NCBI RefSeq assembly: GCF_943372915.1
Contig: NZ_CALSAN010000022.1
Span: forward strand, 8,751-72,750
Source: Ferrovibrio terrae_A
GTDB taxonomy: Bacteria; Pseudomonadota; Alphaproteobacteria; Ferrovibrionales; Ferrovibrionaceae
Direction of reading: 5' to 3'
Length of the DNA stretch: 64,000 nucleotides
The notes beneath the pieces are model-generated. The model did not search any database, was not told the origin of the DNA, and saw only the letters and a list, made by a program, of their open reading frames with translations. How positions within the stretch are numbered: position 1 is the first letter of the stretch; each line of letters opens with the position of its first letter. A program made the position numbers and the translations under genes. This document shows, piece by piece, positions 1-8,365 of this stretch.

Positions 1-1
1 A

Positions 2-1558
2 TCCGTCAAAGAAGCACGGGAGTGCAGTTTCCAGGGCAGCAAGCTGTTCCCTGAGCAGACCGACATCATGATCGCGGTAACGCCGAGCAATGTCGGCACT
101 TTTCGCTCCGACCAGGCCATCCCCGTCTATCACAAACGTGTCTATGGTGATGGTGGATGCCGCATCCACCGCAGCGACGTGTTGCTGCTCCCCTTCGAGC
201 CGTTGCGATCCGGCACCAGTGGTACGCTCAAGCTCGAAGTGATCGCCCGAAACACCAAGGATGAAAATGTCAGTCAGTATCTGTTTTCGGCGGCCACCTT
301 CGCCGTAGCGGCGCTTCCGGTGGCAGGAATCGCCGCACCTGCGATTCTGGCGAGCGTGACGCAAAGTGAGAATGCCGGGGCCGTGGCGAAATTCAACGAG
401 GAATATAAGAAATACCGCGACGCCAAGGTAACGACGGACTTTCCGGTCAATATTGGATCCAGTGATCTTGAAGCGGGCAAGACCAGCTTCTCGATTCCGA
501 TCTACGCCCTCGATACCGGTGCCGGCAATATGGAATCCGCCATCGCCGACGCGAAGGCCAATCCCAATACATCCGACCGCCGCGTCGCATTCACCGTGAG
601 TTTCACCATCAGCTACCGAAAATCCGTGTTCGCCCCAAATGCCGATATCGTCAATGAGGGAAGCTATTACAAGCCGGACGTCAAATCACTGAACCATCGC
701 GACGTGCTGCGATACACCGGTTCAACCCCGAACAGCCCGACGCTGTTCCAGCGGCTCAACCGCGATCTGCCGGCCGCACTGCTGGATTTGAAATCGCAGG
801 ATTCAGGCGTGGTCGGCAAAGCTTGTGAATCCGTGCAGCGCACGATCGAAGGTTTTGGCCTGTCGAAGGATGATGAGGCCATCGTCTATCATGCGTTGCT
901 GACAGAAGTGGCCGGAGAATGGAATCTAGACACCAGATTCACCAACAATCCGGCCTGCTTTACCGAGGCGTCAGACAATAAGTTGGACATGGGCACAAGA
1001 CTGGCACGATTGTATGGCACGACCCATTTTGTCGGCACGCCGCCAAAGCCGCTCAACATCGAAGCCGTCGTGAATCCAGAACGGAACTGGCTGACACAGA
1101 TCGGCCATACCTTGATGCCACGCCTCAACCGCGCCCTGCAAACCGGCAACAGAACCGCCGAAACCGCCAAGGTGGCACTCGCCACGCTCACCAATCCGAC
1201 CACCTTCAGCACCTACATCGATAGCACCAGCACCACGTATCAAGGCGAGCAGGCGCTAACTGCCCTGGCCGGCATCAAGCTGATCGCAGTCGGCTGCAAC
1301 ATCCGCATCCCCACCACTGATGGCGTCTATGAAGCCGTGCTAGGGCTGACTGAAAATCCGAATCCGGCTGAAAGTCAGAAGCGGATACCACTTCTCATGC
1401 TGTTCCAGCTCGACAATCCGGATATCAGCAGGCCGGCTGAAAGCCGCAGCATAGTGAAGGCAATGGTGCTGCCTGTCAGCGACTGGAAACACAATTTCCC
1501 CGATCACCGTTGGCGCGCAGAGAGCGTCTGCCGGAAAGAGATCATTCCCGCCCTGTAG
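2..1558 (+). CDS. Hypothetical protein, 5' end outside the window
   Basis: No product is recognised. The reading frame is open from the first base of the window, and the residues before the in-frame ATG at 68 look like normal protein sequence, so the real start is probably upstream and at least 518 residues are encoded. Counted from ATG 68, residues 70-98 form an Ala/Val-rich hydrophobic stretch that could be a membrane segment. The rest is polar, with several Thr/Asn-rich strands. It ends 10 bases from the convergent gene at 1569. An inner-membrane or secreted protein is possible, but nothing fixes a function. Confidence 0.6.
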   Translation, partial: SVKEARECSFQGSKLFPEQTDIMIAVTPSNVGTFRSDQAIPVYHKRVYGDGGCRIHRSDVLLLPFEPLRSGTSGTLKLEVIARNTKDENVSQYLFSAATFAVAALPVAGIAAPAILASVTQSENAGAVAKFNEEYKKYRDAKVTTDFPVNIGSSDLEAGKTSFSIPIYALDTGAGNMESAIADAKANPNTSDRRVAFTVSFTISYRKSVFAPNADIVNEGSYYKPDVKSLNHRDVLRYTGSTPNSPTLFQRLNRDLPAALLDLKSQDSGVVGKACESVQRTIEGFGLSKDDEAIVYHALLTEVAGEWNLDTRFTNNPACFTEASDNKLDMGTRLARLYGTTHFVGTPPKPLNIEAVVNPERNWLTQIGHTLMPRLNRALQTGNRTAETAKVALATLTNPTTFSTYIDSTSTTYQGEQALTALAGIKLIAVGCNIRIPTTDGVYEAVLGLTENPNPAESQKRIPLLMLFQLDNPDISRPAESRSIVKAMVLPVSDWKHNFPDHRWRAESVCRKEIIPAL

Positions 1559-1568
1559 TACAGGACAG

Positions 1569-2588
1569 TTACGGCACCGGTCCGTCGAGCCAGGCGATCA
1601 CCGGGCAGTTCACGACAATGCCGGTGGGCTGCAGCGGCCTGAACTGCTGCGCCTTGGCCAGCGCATAGAGATCGGCCTGGTGACGCTGCGGCGCAACAGG
1701 CCGATCAGCACTGGGCCGATTCGCCCACTCCGCCTTGGTCACGCTCCACAGCGGCGAATAACCGCTGGCGGTGCGGCCCATCGGAAAGGCCGTGAGGATG
1801 TTGTGCGGGCTGCCCAGCTGCGCCGCATTGGCCAGGGTGGCGATCGCCTCGGCGCGGCCGTGGCGCAGGAACTGCTGCAGGCCCTGCTCGGCCGGACCAT
1901 TCACCACCGCCAACAGGGCGATGTCGCCATTGCCGTCGCCCAGCTGCGGCACATGCACGGCGCGCTCCAGCGCGGCGACGCCGGGATCGGAGGCCTCGGT
2001 GCTGATATAGACGACGCGGCGGCCTTCGGCGAAGCCATGGCTGAGCAGCAGCGTCACCGTGCGCTTTGCCGTGTCGATGGCCAGCACGCGGTCGGCGGCA
2101 TTGCTGTGATCGAACGGCCCGTCGCCGGTGGCGATGATCGGCGCATTGAGGATCGCCGCCTGGCCTGCGATGCGCACCAGCGGCGCATAGGCCGGCGCGG
2201 CGCTGCCGCCGGGTGTGGCCGTCTGCGGCGGATAGCCTGTCGGCCCCGCCACCACCTGCCGGGCCGCACGGAAATCCGGCGCGGCGGCAAAGCGCACCAC
2301 ATCGCCATTCAGATGCGCGGCCTGCACATGGCCGGCATGCACCAGCAGTGGCGCATGCACCACGCCGCGCGCCTCCGCATCGGCGGCATCGGAGGAGTCG
2401 GTTACGATATACCAGACGGTCTGACCCGCGACATCGCCGCGGAACAGCGGCAGCGTCACCGTATTGGCCACGGCATCGACACTGAGCGCCGACCGCAGCA
2501 CGATATTCTCGCGCGGCAGCTCGGCGGCCAAGGCCGGCGGAGCCAGCAGGAACAGCGGCAGGATCAGGCGCAACATGATGCCAACCAT
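1569..2588 (-). CDS. Secreted hypothetical protein with internal duplication
   Basis: A 339-residue protein with a clear N-terminal signal peptide (hydrophobic run about residues 5-20, ending near Ala-Leu-Ala-Ala), so it is exported. Two copies of a unit of about 50 residues are visible: one around residues 36-85 (motifs TVTLPLF, VWYIVTD) and one around residues 175-220 (motifs TVTLLLS, VVYISTE). Each unit is followed by a His-Val/Ala-Pro-Leu-like segment. I do not recognise the family with certainty; it resembles uncharacterised secreted DUF7482-type proteins. It lies 46 bases downstream of the deacylase gene on the same strand and could be last in that operon. Met5 is an alternative start. 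Confidence 0.6.
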   Translation of the reverse strand: MVGIMLRLILPLFLLAPPALAAELPRENIVLRSALSVDAVANTVTLPLFRGDVAGQTVWYIVTDSSDAADAEARGVVHAPLLVHAGHVQAAHLNGDVVRFAAAPDFRAARQVVAGPTGYPPQTATPGGSAAPAYAPLVRIAGQAAILNAPIIATGDGPFDHSNAADRVLAIDTAKRTVTLLLSHGFAEGRRVVYISTEASDPGVAALERAVHVPQLGDGNGDIALLAVVNGPAEQGLQQFLRHGRAEAIATLANAAQLGSPHNILTAFPMGRTASGYSPLWSVTKAEWANRPSADRPVAPQRHQADLYALAKAQQFRPLQPTGIVVNCPVIAWLDGPVP

Positions 2589-2634
2589 CTGGACCGCTGC
2601 CTGCCGCCGGCGAGCAACATTCGCGTAATCGCCG

Positions 2635-4089
2635 TCAGGCCTGGTTGCGGGTGATCAGCCGACCGTTGGCCGCGCCGGTCACACCCTTGCCGCCAACATA
2701 GCTCGAGACACCGTTGACCCAGACCTCGGTGATGCCGGTCGCCGGCTGGATCGGCGCCGCGAAAGTGGCGGTGTCGATCACGGTTGCGGGATCGAACAGC
2801 ACCAGATCGGCATAGGCGCCGGCGCGGATCGCACCACGGTCGACCATGCCGAACACCCGCGCCGTCAGCCCGGTCATCTTGTGTACGGCCTGCTCCAGGC
2901 TGAGCAGCTTGAGGTCGCGGCTGTAATGGCCGAGCACGCGCGGGAAGGTGCCCCACAGGCGCGGATGCGGCATGTCGTTGCTGGGGATGCCGTCGGAGCC
3001 GATCATGCTGCGCGGATGCGCAATGATGCGCTGCACGTCGTCTTCGTTCATCATGAAATAGATCGCCGCCGCCGGCAGCAGGCGATGCGCCGCCGTCACC
3101 TGGTCGACACCCCACTCTTTGGCGATATCGGCCAGCATGCGGCCGCGCATCTGCGGATAGGGTTCAGAGGATGCGATCTGCACCGCCATGTCGTCGCGCA
3201 GACGATCGGGCAGCAATGCGGTGGAACTGGCCGCATAAGGATAGACGTCGAAATCGACGGTCTGTTCCTTCGCCGCCTTGTCGATCAGCGCCAGGGTTTC
3301 GGTCGAGCGGCCGAAATTCTCCGGGTTGGTGCATTTGTGATGGCTGATCACCACGGCCGAGCCGCTGTCGCGGCCGATCTTCAGTGTCTCATGGATGCTG
3401 TCGACGACGCCATCGGCCTCGTCGCGCATATGGGTCACGTAAAGCCCGCCGCGCGACCGCAGGCCTTCGGCCACCGCAATCACCTCGCTGGTCGGGGCAT
3501 GGCGGCTCGGCGGATACCACAGGCCGCTGGACAGGCCCGACGCGCCCTGGTCGAGCGATTCCGTCAGGCGCTGCTGCATCTGCGCTGCTTCCTTGTCGGT
3601 CGCGGCGCGCTGGACGTCATGATCCATCGCCACCACACGCAGCGACATATGGCCGACCAGCGCGTAGGCATTGGTCGCCGGCGGCGTCTTGCGCAGCTGC
3701 TCGGCATAGTCGCCAAACGTGGGAAACGCCCAGGCGCTTTCGGTGCCGACCAGATCGAGCGGCGGCGGCGGGCGTTTTTTCATTGTCGCCGGCGCCAGGC
3801 TGATGCCGCAATTGCCGATCACCACGCTGGTGACGCCCTGGCTGAGCTTGCAATGCATGCAGTCAGGGCCATGCAGCACGGCGCCATCGTCATGGGTATG
3901 GGCGTCGATGAAGCCCGGCGCCACCGCCAGACCCTTGGCGTCGATCTCGCGGTCGGCCGAGGCTGCGCCCAGATCGCCGACATCGACAATGCGATCACCG
4001 CTGACGCCGATATCGCCGGTGAAGGACTCTGCGCCGCTGCCATCCAGGATGCGGGCATTGCGAATGGCCAGATCGTAGCGTTTGGTCAT
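2635..4089 (-). CDS. N-acyl-D-amino-acid deacylase (D-aminoacylase), amidohydrolase superfamily
   Basis: A 484-residue metal-dependent amidohydrolase of the D-aminoacylase type, expected to hydrolyse N-acyl-D-amino acids to the free D-amino acid and a fatty or acetic acid. Seen: the beta-sandwich start typical of the superfamily, HTHDD at residues 64-68 (metal ligands), the GNCG segment with Cys94 typical of D-aminoacylases, a HHK segment near residue 250, and a SDGIP segment with the late metal-ligand Asp near residue 365. Length matches the family. Its start overlaps the stop of the upstream 2-hydroxyacid dehydrogenase by 4 bases, so the two are probably translationally coupled. The exact substrate is unknown. 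Confidence 0.88.
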   Translation of the reverse strand: MTKRYDLAIRNARILDGSGAESFTGDIGVSGDRIVDVGDLGAASADREIDAKGLAVAPGFIDAHTHDDGAVLHGPDCMHCKLSQGVTSVVIGNCGISLAPATMKKRPPPPLDLVGTESAWAFPTFGDYAEQLRKTPPATNAYALVGHMSLRVVAMDHDVQRAATDKEAAQMQQRLTESLDQGASGLSSGLWYPPSRHAPTSEVIAVAEGLRSRGGLYVTHMRDEADGVVDSIHETLKIGRDSGSAVVISHHKCTNPENFGRSTETLALIDKAAKEQTVDFDVYPYAASSTALLPDRLRDDMAVQIASSEPYPQMRGRMLADIAKEWGVDQVTAAHRLLPAAAIYFMMNEDDVQRIIAHPRSMIGSDGIPSNDMPHPRLWGTFPRVLGHYSRDLKLLSLEQAVHKMTGLTARVFGMVDRGAIRAGAYADLVLFDPATVIDTATFAAPIQPATGITEVWVNGVSSYVGGKGVTGAANGRLITRNQA

Positions 4090-4997
4090 TTCGCGATCCG
4101 CCGCGTGTGGTTGAGGGCTGCCTCGATCAGGTTCTCGCTGGCTTCCGGTGTGCGGAAGGCGGAATGCGCCGACAGCGTGACATTCTCCAGCCTGGTGAGC
4201 GGGTGATCCTTGGGCAGCGGCTCGATATCGAACACGTCCAGCCCGGCATGGCCGATCTGGCCCGACTTCAGTGCCGCGATCATCGCCGCCTCATCCACCA
4301 CGGCACCACGTGCTGTATTCACCAGGATGGCGCCGGGCCGCAGTTTGGCGAGCCGTTCGGCCGACAGGAAGCCACGGGTCTCGTCATTGAGCAGCAGATG
4401 CACCGAAACGACATGGCTCTGTTTCAGCAGCTCATCCAGCTCGACGAAGCGGACGCCGGCCGGCGCGTCTTTCTTGCTGCGGTTCCAGGCCAGCACGGTC
4501 ATGCCGGCGCCGAGGCAAAGCCGCGCCATCTCGGCGGCGATGCCGCCATAGCCGATCAGGCCGACAGTCTTGCCGGTAAGCTGCACGCCATCCATGCGCA
4601 GCCAATTGCCCTCGCGCATGCCGCGGTCCATGCGGGCGAAGCCCTTGGCCGCAGCCCACATCAGGGCGAAGGCACATTCGGCCACGGCGGTATCGCCATA
4701 GCCCTTGATCAGGTGCACCTCGATGCCGAGCGCGGCCAGTTCCTCGACATTCATGTAGCTGCGTGCGCCGGTGCCGAGGAAGACAACATGCTTCAGGCCC
4801 TTGCACTGCTTCGCCACATCGGTCGGCAGATAGGTGTGATCGACCCATGCAATTTCGGCATCGCCCAATACCGTGGGCAGATCGGTGGGTTTCACATCCG
4901 GCTGGCGATTGACGGTAACCTTGGGATCGGCGGGCTTATGCAGGCGCTCGGCCAGATCGCCGAGAGTGGGATTGGCATCGACAAAGACAGCACGCAC
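4086..4997 (-). CDS. D-isomer specific 2-hydroxyacid dehydrogenase
   Basis: A 303-residue NAD(P)-dependent dehydrogenase that interconverts 2-hydroxyacids and 2-oxoacids. The nucleotide-binding loop is at residues 149-154 (GYGGIA). The catalytic trio typical of the family is visible: Arg230 in NTARGA, Glu259 in DIEP, and His278 in SAHSA. Length is typical. It is read just after msrQ (15-base gap) and overlaps the start of the D-aminoacylase gene, which suggests joint use in D-amino-acid or hydroxyacid turnover; that link is inference. It could be annotated as a phosphoglycerate dehydrogenase-like protein, but the C-terminal ACT domain of SerA is absent. Confidence 0.88.
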   Translation of the reverse strand: MRAVFVDANPTLGDLAERLHKPADPKVTVNRQPDVKPTDLPTVLGDAEIAWVDHTYLPTDVAKQCKGLKHVVFLGTGARSYMNVEELAALGIEVHLIKGYGDTAVAECAFALMWAAAKGFARMDRGMREGNWLRMDGVQLTGKTVGLIGYGGIAAEMARLCLGAGMTVLAWNRSKKDAPAGVRFVELDELLKQSHVVSVHLLLNDETRGFLSAERLAKLRPGAILVNTARGAVVDEAAMIAALKSGQIGHAGLDVFDIEPLPKDHPLTRLENVTLSAHSAFRTPEASENLIEAALNHTRRIAK

Positions 4998-5012
4998 GGG
5001 AGGCTCTCGCTT

Positions 5013-5909
5013 TTATGAACGACGGGCCTTCATTGTGGCGAGTCCGGCCGCCAGTGTCACCCCTGTTGCCGCCAGCAGCACCCATATTCCCGGCCGCAAT
5101 CCCATCTCGATATTCAGATTGGCTTCCAGCACGCGCGGAACCACCGCCGTACCAATCTTCCAGCCGAAATACGCCGCCTCGCCCGCCACGGTGACGGCCG
5201 TGGCAGCGAACCCTAGGACTACCAAGGCCCAGAGCGGCAGGACGGCGCCTTGCGGCTTCAGATAACGCCAGAGCCGGTAGCCGAGCAGCCATGTCAGGAA
5301 ACCGATCATCAGCAGCGGCTGGGAAATATCGGCCTTCACCTGGAGGAAGAAATGCCAGGCGCCCAGGATCGCGGCGGGAAACACCAGCCAGTGCAAGCGC
5401 TGCCAGCGCCGACCACCGAGGCGCCGGATCATGCCGTCCGTCGAGGTGGCAAGCAGCAGCGACAGGGCGACCAGCGCGGTGAGGCCGATGATCAGGTAAT
5501 TCGCCTTGGCGATTTCAGTGACGATCTTGTTGAGGTCGAAGGCGTGATTGGCGGTGTAGAGGATGAAATGCGCCAGCAGATAAAGTGCAGAAGCCACGCC
5601 GATCATGCGACGGACCAGTGCAAGCCGACCGCGCCGCAGAATCTGCCGCAGCGGGGTGATGAACAGGGACACGAGCAGAAGCCGGATCCCCCAGTTGCCG
5701 GTCTGCAGGATCAGTTCGGTCAACGGTCGCGGCCCGAGATCGTGCTGGGTCGCGCGCCACAGCAGCCACAGTGCCGGCAGCAGCAGCAGACTGAACACAA
5801 CAGCCTTGAACGGCGCGAAGCGGCCGGCCGGCCCCTCCTGCCAGGGCCAGCCGCGCTTCCAGCCGGGAACGGGGGCGCGGGCAGAAACACTGATTCCTGT
5901 GACGTTCAT
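5013..5909 (-). CDS. msrQ: MsrQ, heme-binding membrane subunit of periplasmic methionine sulfoxide reductase
   Basis: A 298-residue integral membrane protein of the YedZ/MsrQ family, which passes electrons from the quinone pool or a flavin reductase to the molybdoenzyme MsrP for repair of oxidised methionines in the periplasm. Seen: about seven to eight hydrophobic segments, histidines in membrane segments that fit heme ligands (HFILYTANH, and the HWLVFPAAILGAWH region), and a C-terminal extension with two further hydrophobic segments beyond the usual length of about 210 residues. No msrP is next to it or anywhere in the window. It lies 15 bases downstream of a histidine kinase gene and 15 bases upstream of the dehydrogenase gene. 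Confidence 0.85.
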   Translation of the reverse strand: MNVTGISVSARAPVPGWKRGWPWQEGPAGRFAPFKAVVFSLLLLPALWLLWRATQHDLGPRPLTELILQTGNWGIRLLLVSLFITPLRQILRRGRLALVRRMIGVASALYLLAHFILYTANHAFDLNKIVTEIAKANYLIIGLTALVALSLLLATSTDGMIRRLGGRRWQRLHWLVFPAAILGAWHFFLQVKADISQPLLMIGFLTWLLGYRLWRYLKPQGAVLPLWALVVLGFAATAVTVAGEAAYFGWKIGTAVVPRVLEANLNIEMGLRPGIWVLLAATGVTLAAGLATMKARRS

Positions 5910-5924
5910 GGCTGCCGATATAGC

Positions 5925-8171
5925 TCAGGTCGTCGCGTCTTGCGGAAAACTTATCGTGAAGCGCGTGCCCTCGCCCAGCCGGCTGGATACCGCAATGGTC
6001 CCGCCCAGAACCTGACTGACCAGATTGTAAACAATATGAAGACCAAGGCCCGTGCCCCCCGTGCCGCGCCGGGTGGTGAAGAACGGATCGAAGACGCGAG
6101 GCAGATCTTCCGGGCCGATGCCTTTGCCGTCATCGCGGAACTCGACCACGATGCGGCCTTCGCGCGGCCGGGTCACGACGATGGTCAGCAAGCCCGGCTC
6201 GGGGCGCCCATCGAAAGCATGCTGCAGGGCATTCATCAGCAGGTTGGTGACGATCTGGCCGAGCGCACCGGGCCGATTGCGAATCATCAGATTGGGTTCG
6301 CAATCGATCTCGACCCGATGCGGCGTGCGGCGCAGAGCGGGTGCGAGGCTGAGCAGAATTTCATGCAGATATTCACCGAGGCTAAAAAGCCGCACTTCAT
6401 CGGTGGTCTGGTCGGCCGAGACCTGCTTGAAAGCCTGGATCAGGCGCGCGGCCCGCGTCAGGTTGCCCTGCATGATGCGTGTCGCCTCGGTGGCGGTCTC
6501 GAGGAAATCCTCCAGATCGCTACGCTTGAGCTGATCTTCCTTGAAGCTGCGGGTCAGCTGCTCGACCTCTTCCGACAAATGCGAGGCAGCCGAGACGCCG
6601 ATCCCGAGCGGTGTGGAGATTTCATGGCTCATGCCGGCCACCAGAGAGCCGAGCGAGGCCATCTTCTCGGCCAGGATCAGATTGGCCTGCGCCCCGCGCA
6701 GATCGGCCAGGGCGCGCTCGGCCTCTTCCTTGGCGCGGCGCAGTTCATCTTCCATCCGGCGTCGTGCCGTGATGTTGGTGCGCACCACCACCAGATCGCC
6801 GGAGGGCGTCACGCGCTCATGCACCAGGAACCACTCGCCTGCCGTGGTGCGGATTTCGATCATGCGCTCCGGGATATGACGCCGAGAGGTGGTGACGGTC
6901 TGGGTATTACCGGTTTCGCGCTCGTCGCGACTGAACACGCCGCGCTCATAACCTTGCGCCAACAGCTCCTCAAAGGATTTTCCGATCGCCTGCTCGGCGG
7001 TGAGGCCATACAGAGCCGCAAACCGGCTGGAGCAGATCGCGATGCGGTCCTGCGAGTCATAGATGGCAAAGCCGTCGCCGGCCACCTCGACCGCATGGCG
7101 CAAGCGGCGGTTCAGCGCATAGCGCTCGGTCGCATCGAAAATGGTGACCGCCACCGACTTGTCGGGCAGCCGGTTCAGCGTGAATTCCAGGATCTTGCCG
7201 GTCGCTGCATGCCGGGTAGCGGCGATGGTGCCGGCACCGCGCAGCAGGCGGTCGATGTGATACCGCACGTCGCTGAGTTCCAGATCGCCGAAGTCACGGC
7301 GCTGCAGCAGGAAGCGCATCAGGGTTTCATGGGTATCGCCCGGCCGCACCGAGCCGGGCGGCAGCGCCAGCAGTTCGGCAGCACGCCGGTTGATGCTGTG
7401 GATCTCGCCACCGGGATGGAACAGGATGACGCCAACCTGCAGCGCATCCAGCGCCCAGGCCTGGTACTCATTACGCTTGCGACCTTCCTGCCGAGCCAGG
7501 GTCAGCGCGTCGGTGACCCGCCGGGCTTCTTCACGAGAGAGAAAATTGCGCCGCCGTTCGAGCTTGAACTGCCGCATGCCGACCAGGCCGAGCCCGTTGC
7601 CGATCAGCAGGAACAGGATCACGCTGATGATGGTATAGCTTTCCACCGGCAGCCAGATCAGTCCGAAGATCACCGTGCCAATGCTGACATAGGCCGCATT
7701 GGCAATCACCACCTGGGCCGGACAGGGCACCAGCAGAAAAAACACCAGCAGATAGCCGAAGGCCAGCGTTCCCGCATTCAGCGCCGGCGGCGACCCGATC
7801 ACCCAGGTCATGAAGGTGAGCGTGGTCAGGCTGGCCATGCCGACACCGGCGATGATGTCGAGCATGGCAATGGCGGCCGCCCGCCGCACCAGAACCTGGA
7901 AAACCACACCGGTGAGCAGGCCGACACAGCGCACCGCTGCATCCAGCCAGAAGGTCAGGCTGGGACCAAAGATCAGGTACTGCCGGATGACCAGCAGGAA
8001 AAACACCGTGGTGGCAGCGATGCCGCAGGCATGCAAAAGCTTGCGGACGGCTTCCAGCCGCTGCTGGCGATACATCTGCTCCACGCGCCGGTCGCGAAAC
8101 TCGCCGGTCCACAGGAACAGGCGGCTGTCATCGGCAGTCTGAAGCATGGATGATGGTGGCGGTTGCAGCAT
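5925..8171 (-). CDS. Membrane-bound PAS sensor histidine kinase
   Basis: A 748-residue hybrid-free histidine kinase. Residues 40-205 contain about six hydrophobic segments (a membrane sensor module), followed by two PAS-like domains (about 235-345 and 350-480), a short coiled coil, the phosphoacceptor helix with MSHEISTPLG near residue 513, and an ATPase domain with N box (NLLMNALQHAF), G1 (DDGKGIG near 683), F box (FDPFFTT) and G2 (GTGLGLH). No partner response regulator is adjacent. It is the first gene of a close minus-strand run with msrQ downstream. It is divergent from flgE. Ligand and target are unknown. An alternative start at Met9 cannot be excluded. Confidence 0.88.
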   Translation of the reverse strand: MLQPPPSSMLQTADDSRLFLWTGEFRDRRVEQMYRQQRLEAVRKLLHACGIAATTVFFLLVIRQYLIFGPSLTFWLDAAVRCVGLLTGVVFQVLVRRAAAIAMLDIIAGVGMASLTTLTFMTWVIGSPPALNAGTLAFGYLLVFFLLVPCPAQVVIANAAYVSIGTVIFGLIWLPVESYTIISVILFLLIGNGLGLVGMRQFKLERRRNFLSREEARRVTDALTLARQEGRKRNEYQAWALDALQVGVILFHPGGEIHSINRRAAELLALPPGSVRPGDTHETLMRFLLQRRDFGDLELSDVRYHIDRLLRGAGTIAATRHAATGKILEFTLNRLPDKSVAVTIFDATERYALNRRLRHAVEVAGDGFAIYDSQDRIAICSSRFAALYGLTAEQAIGKSFEELLAQGYERGVFSRDERETGNTQTVTTSRRHIPERMIEIRTTAGEWFLVHERVTPSGDLVVVRTNITARRRMEDELRRAKEEAERALADLRGAQANLILAEKMASLGSLVAGMSHEISTPLGIGVSAASHLSEEVEQLTRSFKEDQLKRSDLEDFLETATEATRIMQGNLTRAARLIQAFKQVSADQTTDEVRLFSLGEYLHEILLSLAPALRRTPHRVEIDCEPNLMIRNRPGALGQIVTNLLMNALQHAFDGRPEPGLLTIVVTRPREGRIVVEFRDDGKGIGPEDLPRVFDPFFTTRRGTGGTGLGLHIVYNLVSQVLGGTIAVSSRLGEGTRFTISFPQDATT

Positions 8172-8307
8172 CGACCGGATTTACCCTCGGCACATTATGA
8201 CCCCCGCCCCGGTCCGGGGGAAGCCGCAGGGTAATTATTGCCTAGCACCGGGCAGCCGCGGTAGCAGTTTTTCGCATTTATTTCAGAAACATAGTGACTG
8301 GCCGGAC

Positions 8308-8324
8308 TTGGCATGGCGCTTGCT
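8308..8324 (+). promoter_or_regulatory. Sigma-54 (-24/-12) promoter of flgE
   Basis: The site TTGGCATGGCGCTTGCT has GG at 8310-8311 and GC at 8322-8323 with exactly 10 bases between, the defining spacing of RpoN promoters, and 13 or more consensus positions. The expected start point is near 8335, about 30 bases ahead of the flgE ATG. RpoN control of hook genes is known in Caulobacter and other bacteria. An upstream activator site was not identified. Confidence 0.72.
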
Positions 8325-8365
8325 CAATACCGGCCAAGACGATTCTATTGAGCAGGAGTCCTGCC

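Noticed and set aside
5250..8153. A 967-residue open frame on the plus strand opposite the histidine kinase and msrQ
   Set aside because: It is antisense to two clear genes in high-GC DNA, is rich in Gln/His/Arg in a way typical of out-of-frame reading, and has no recognised motif.
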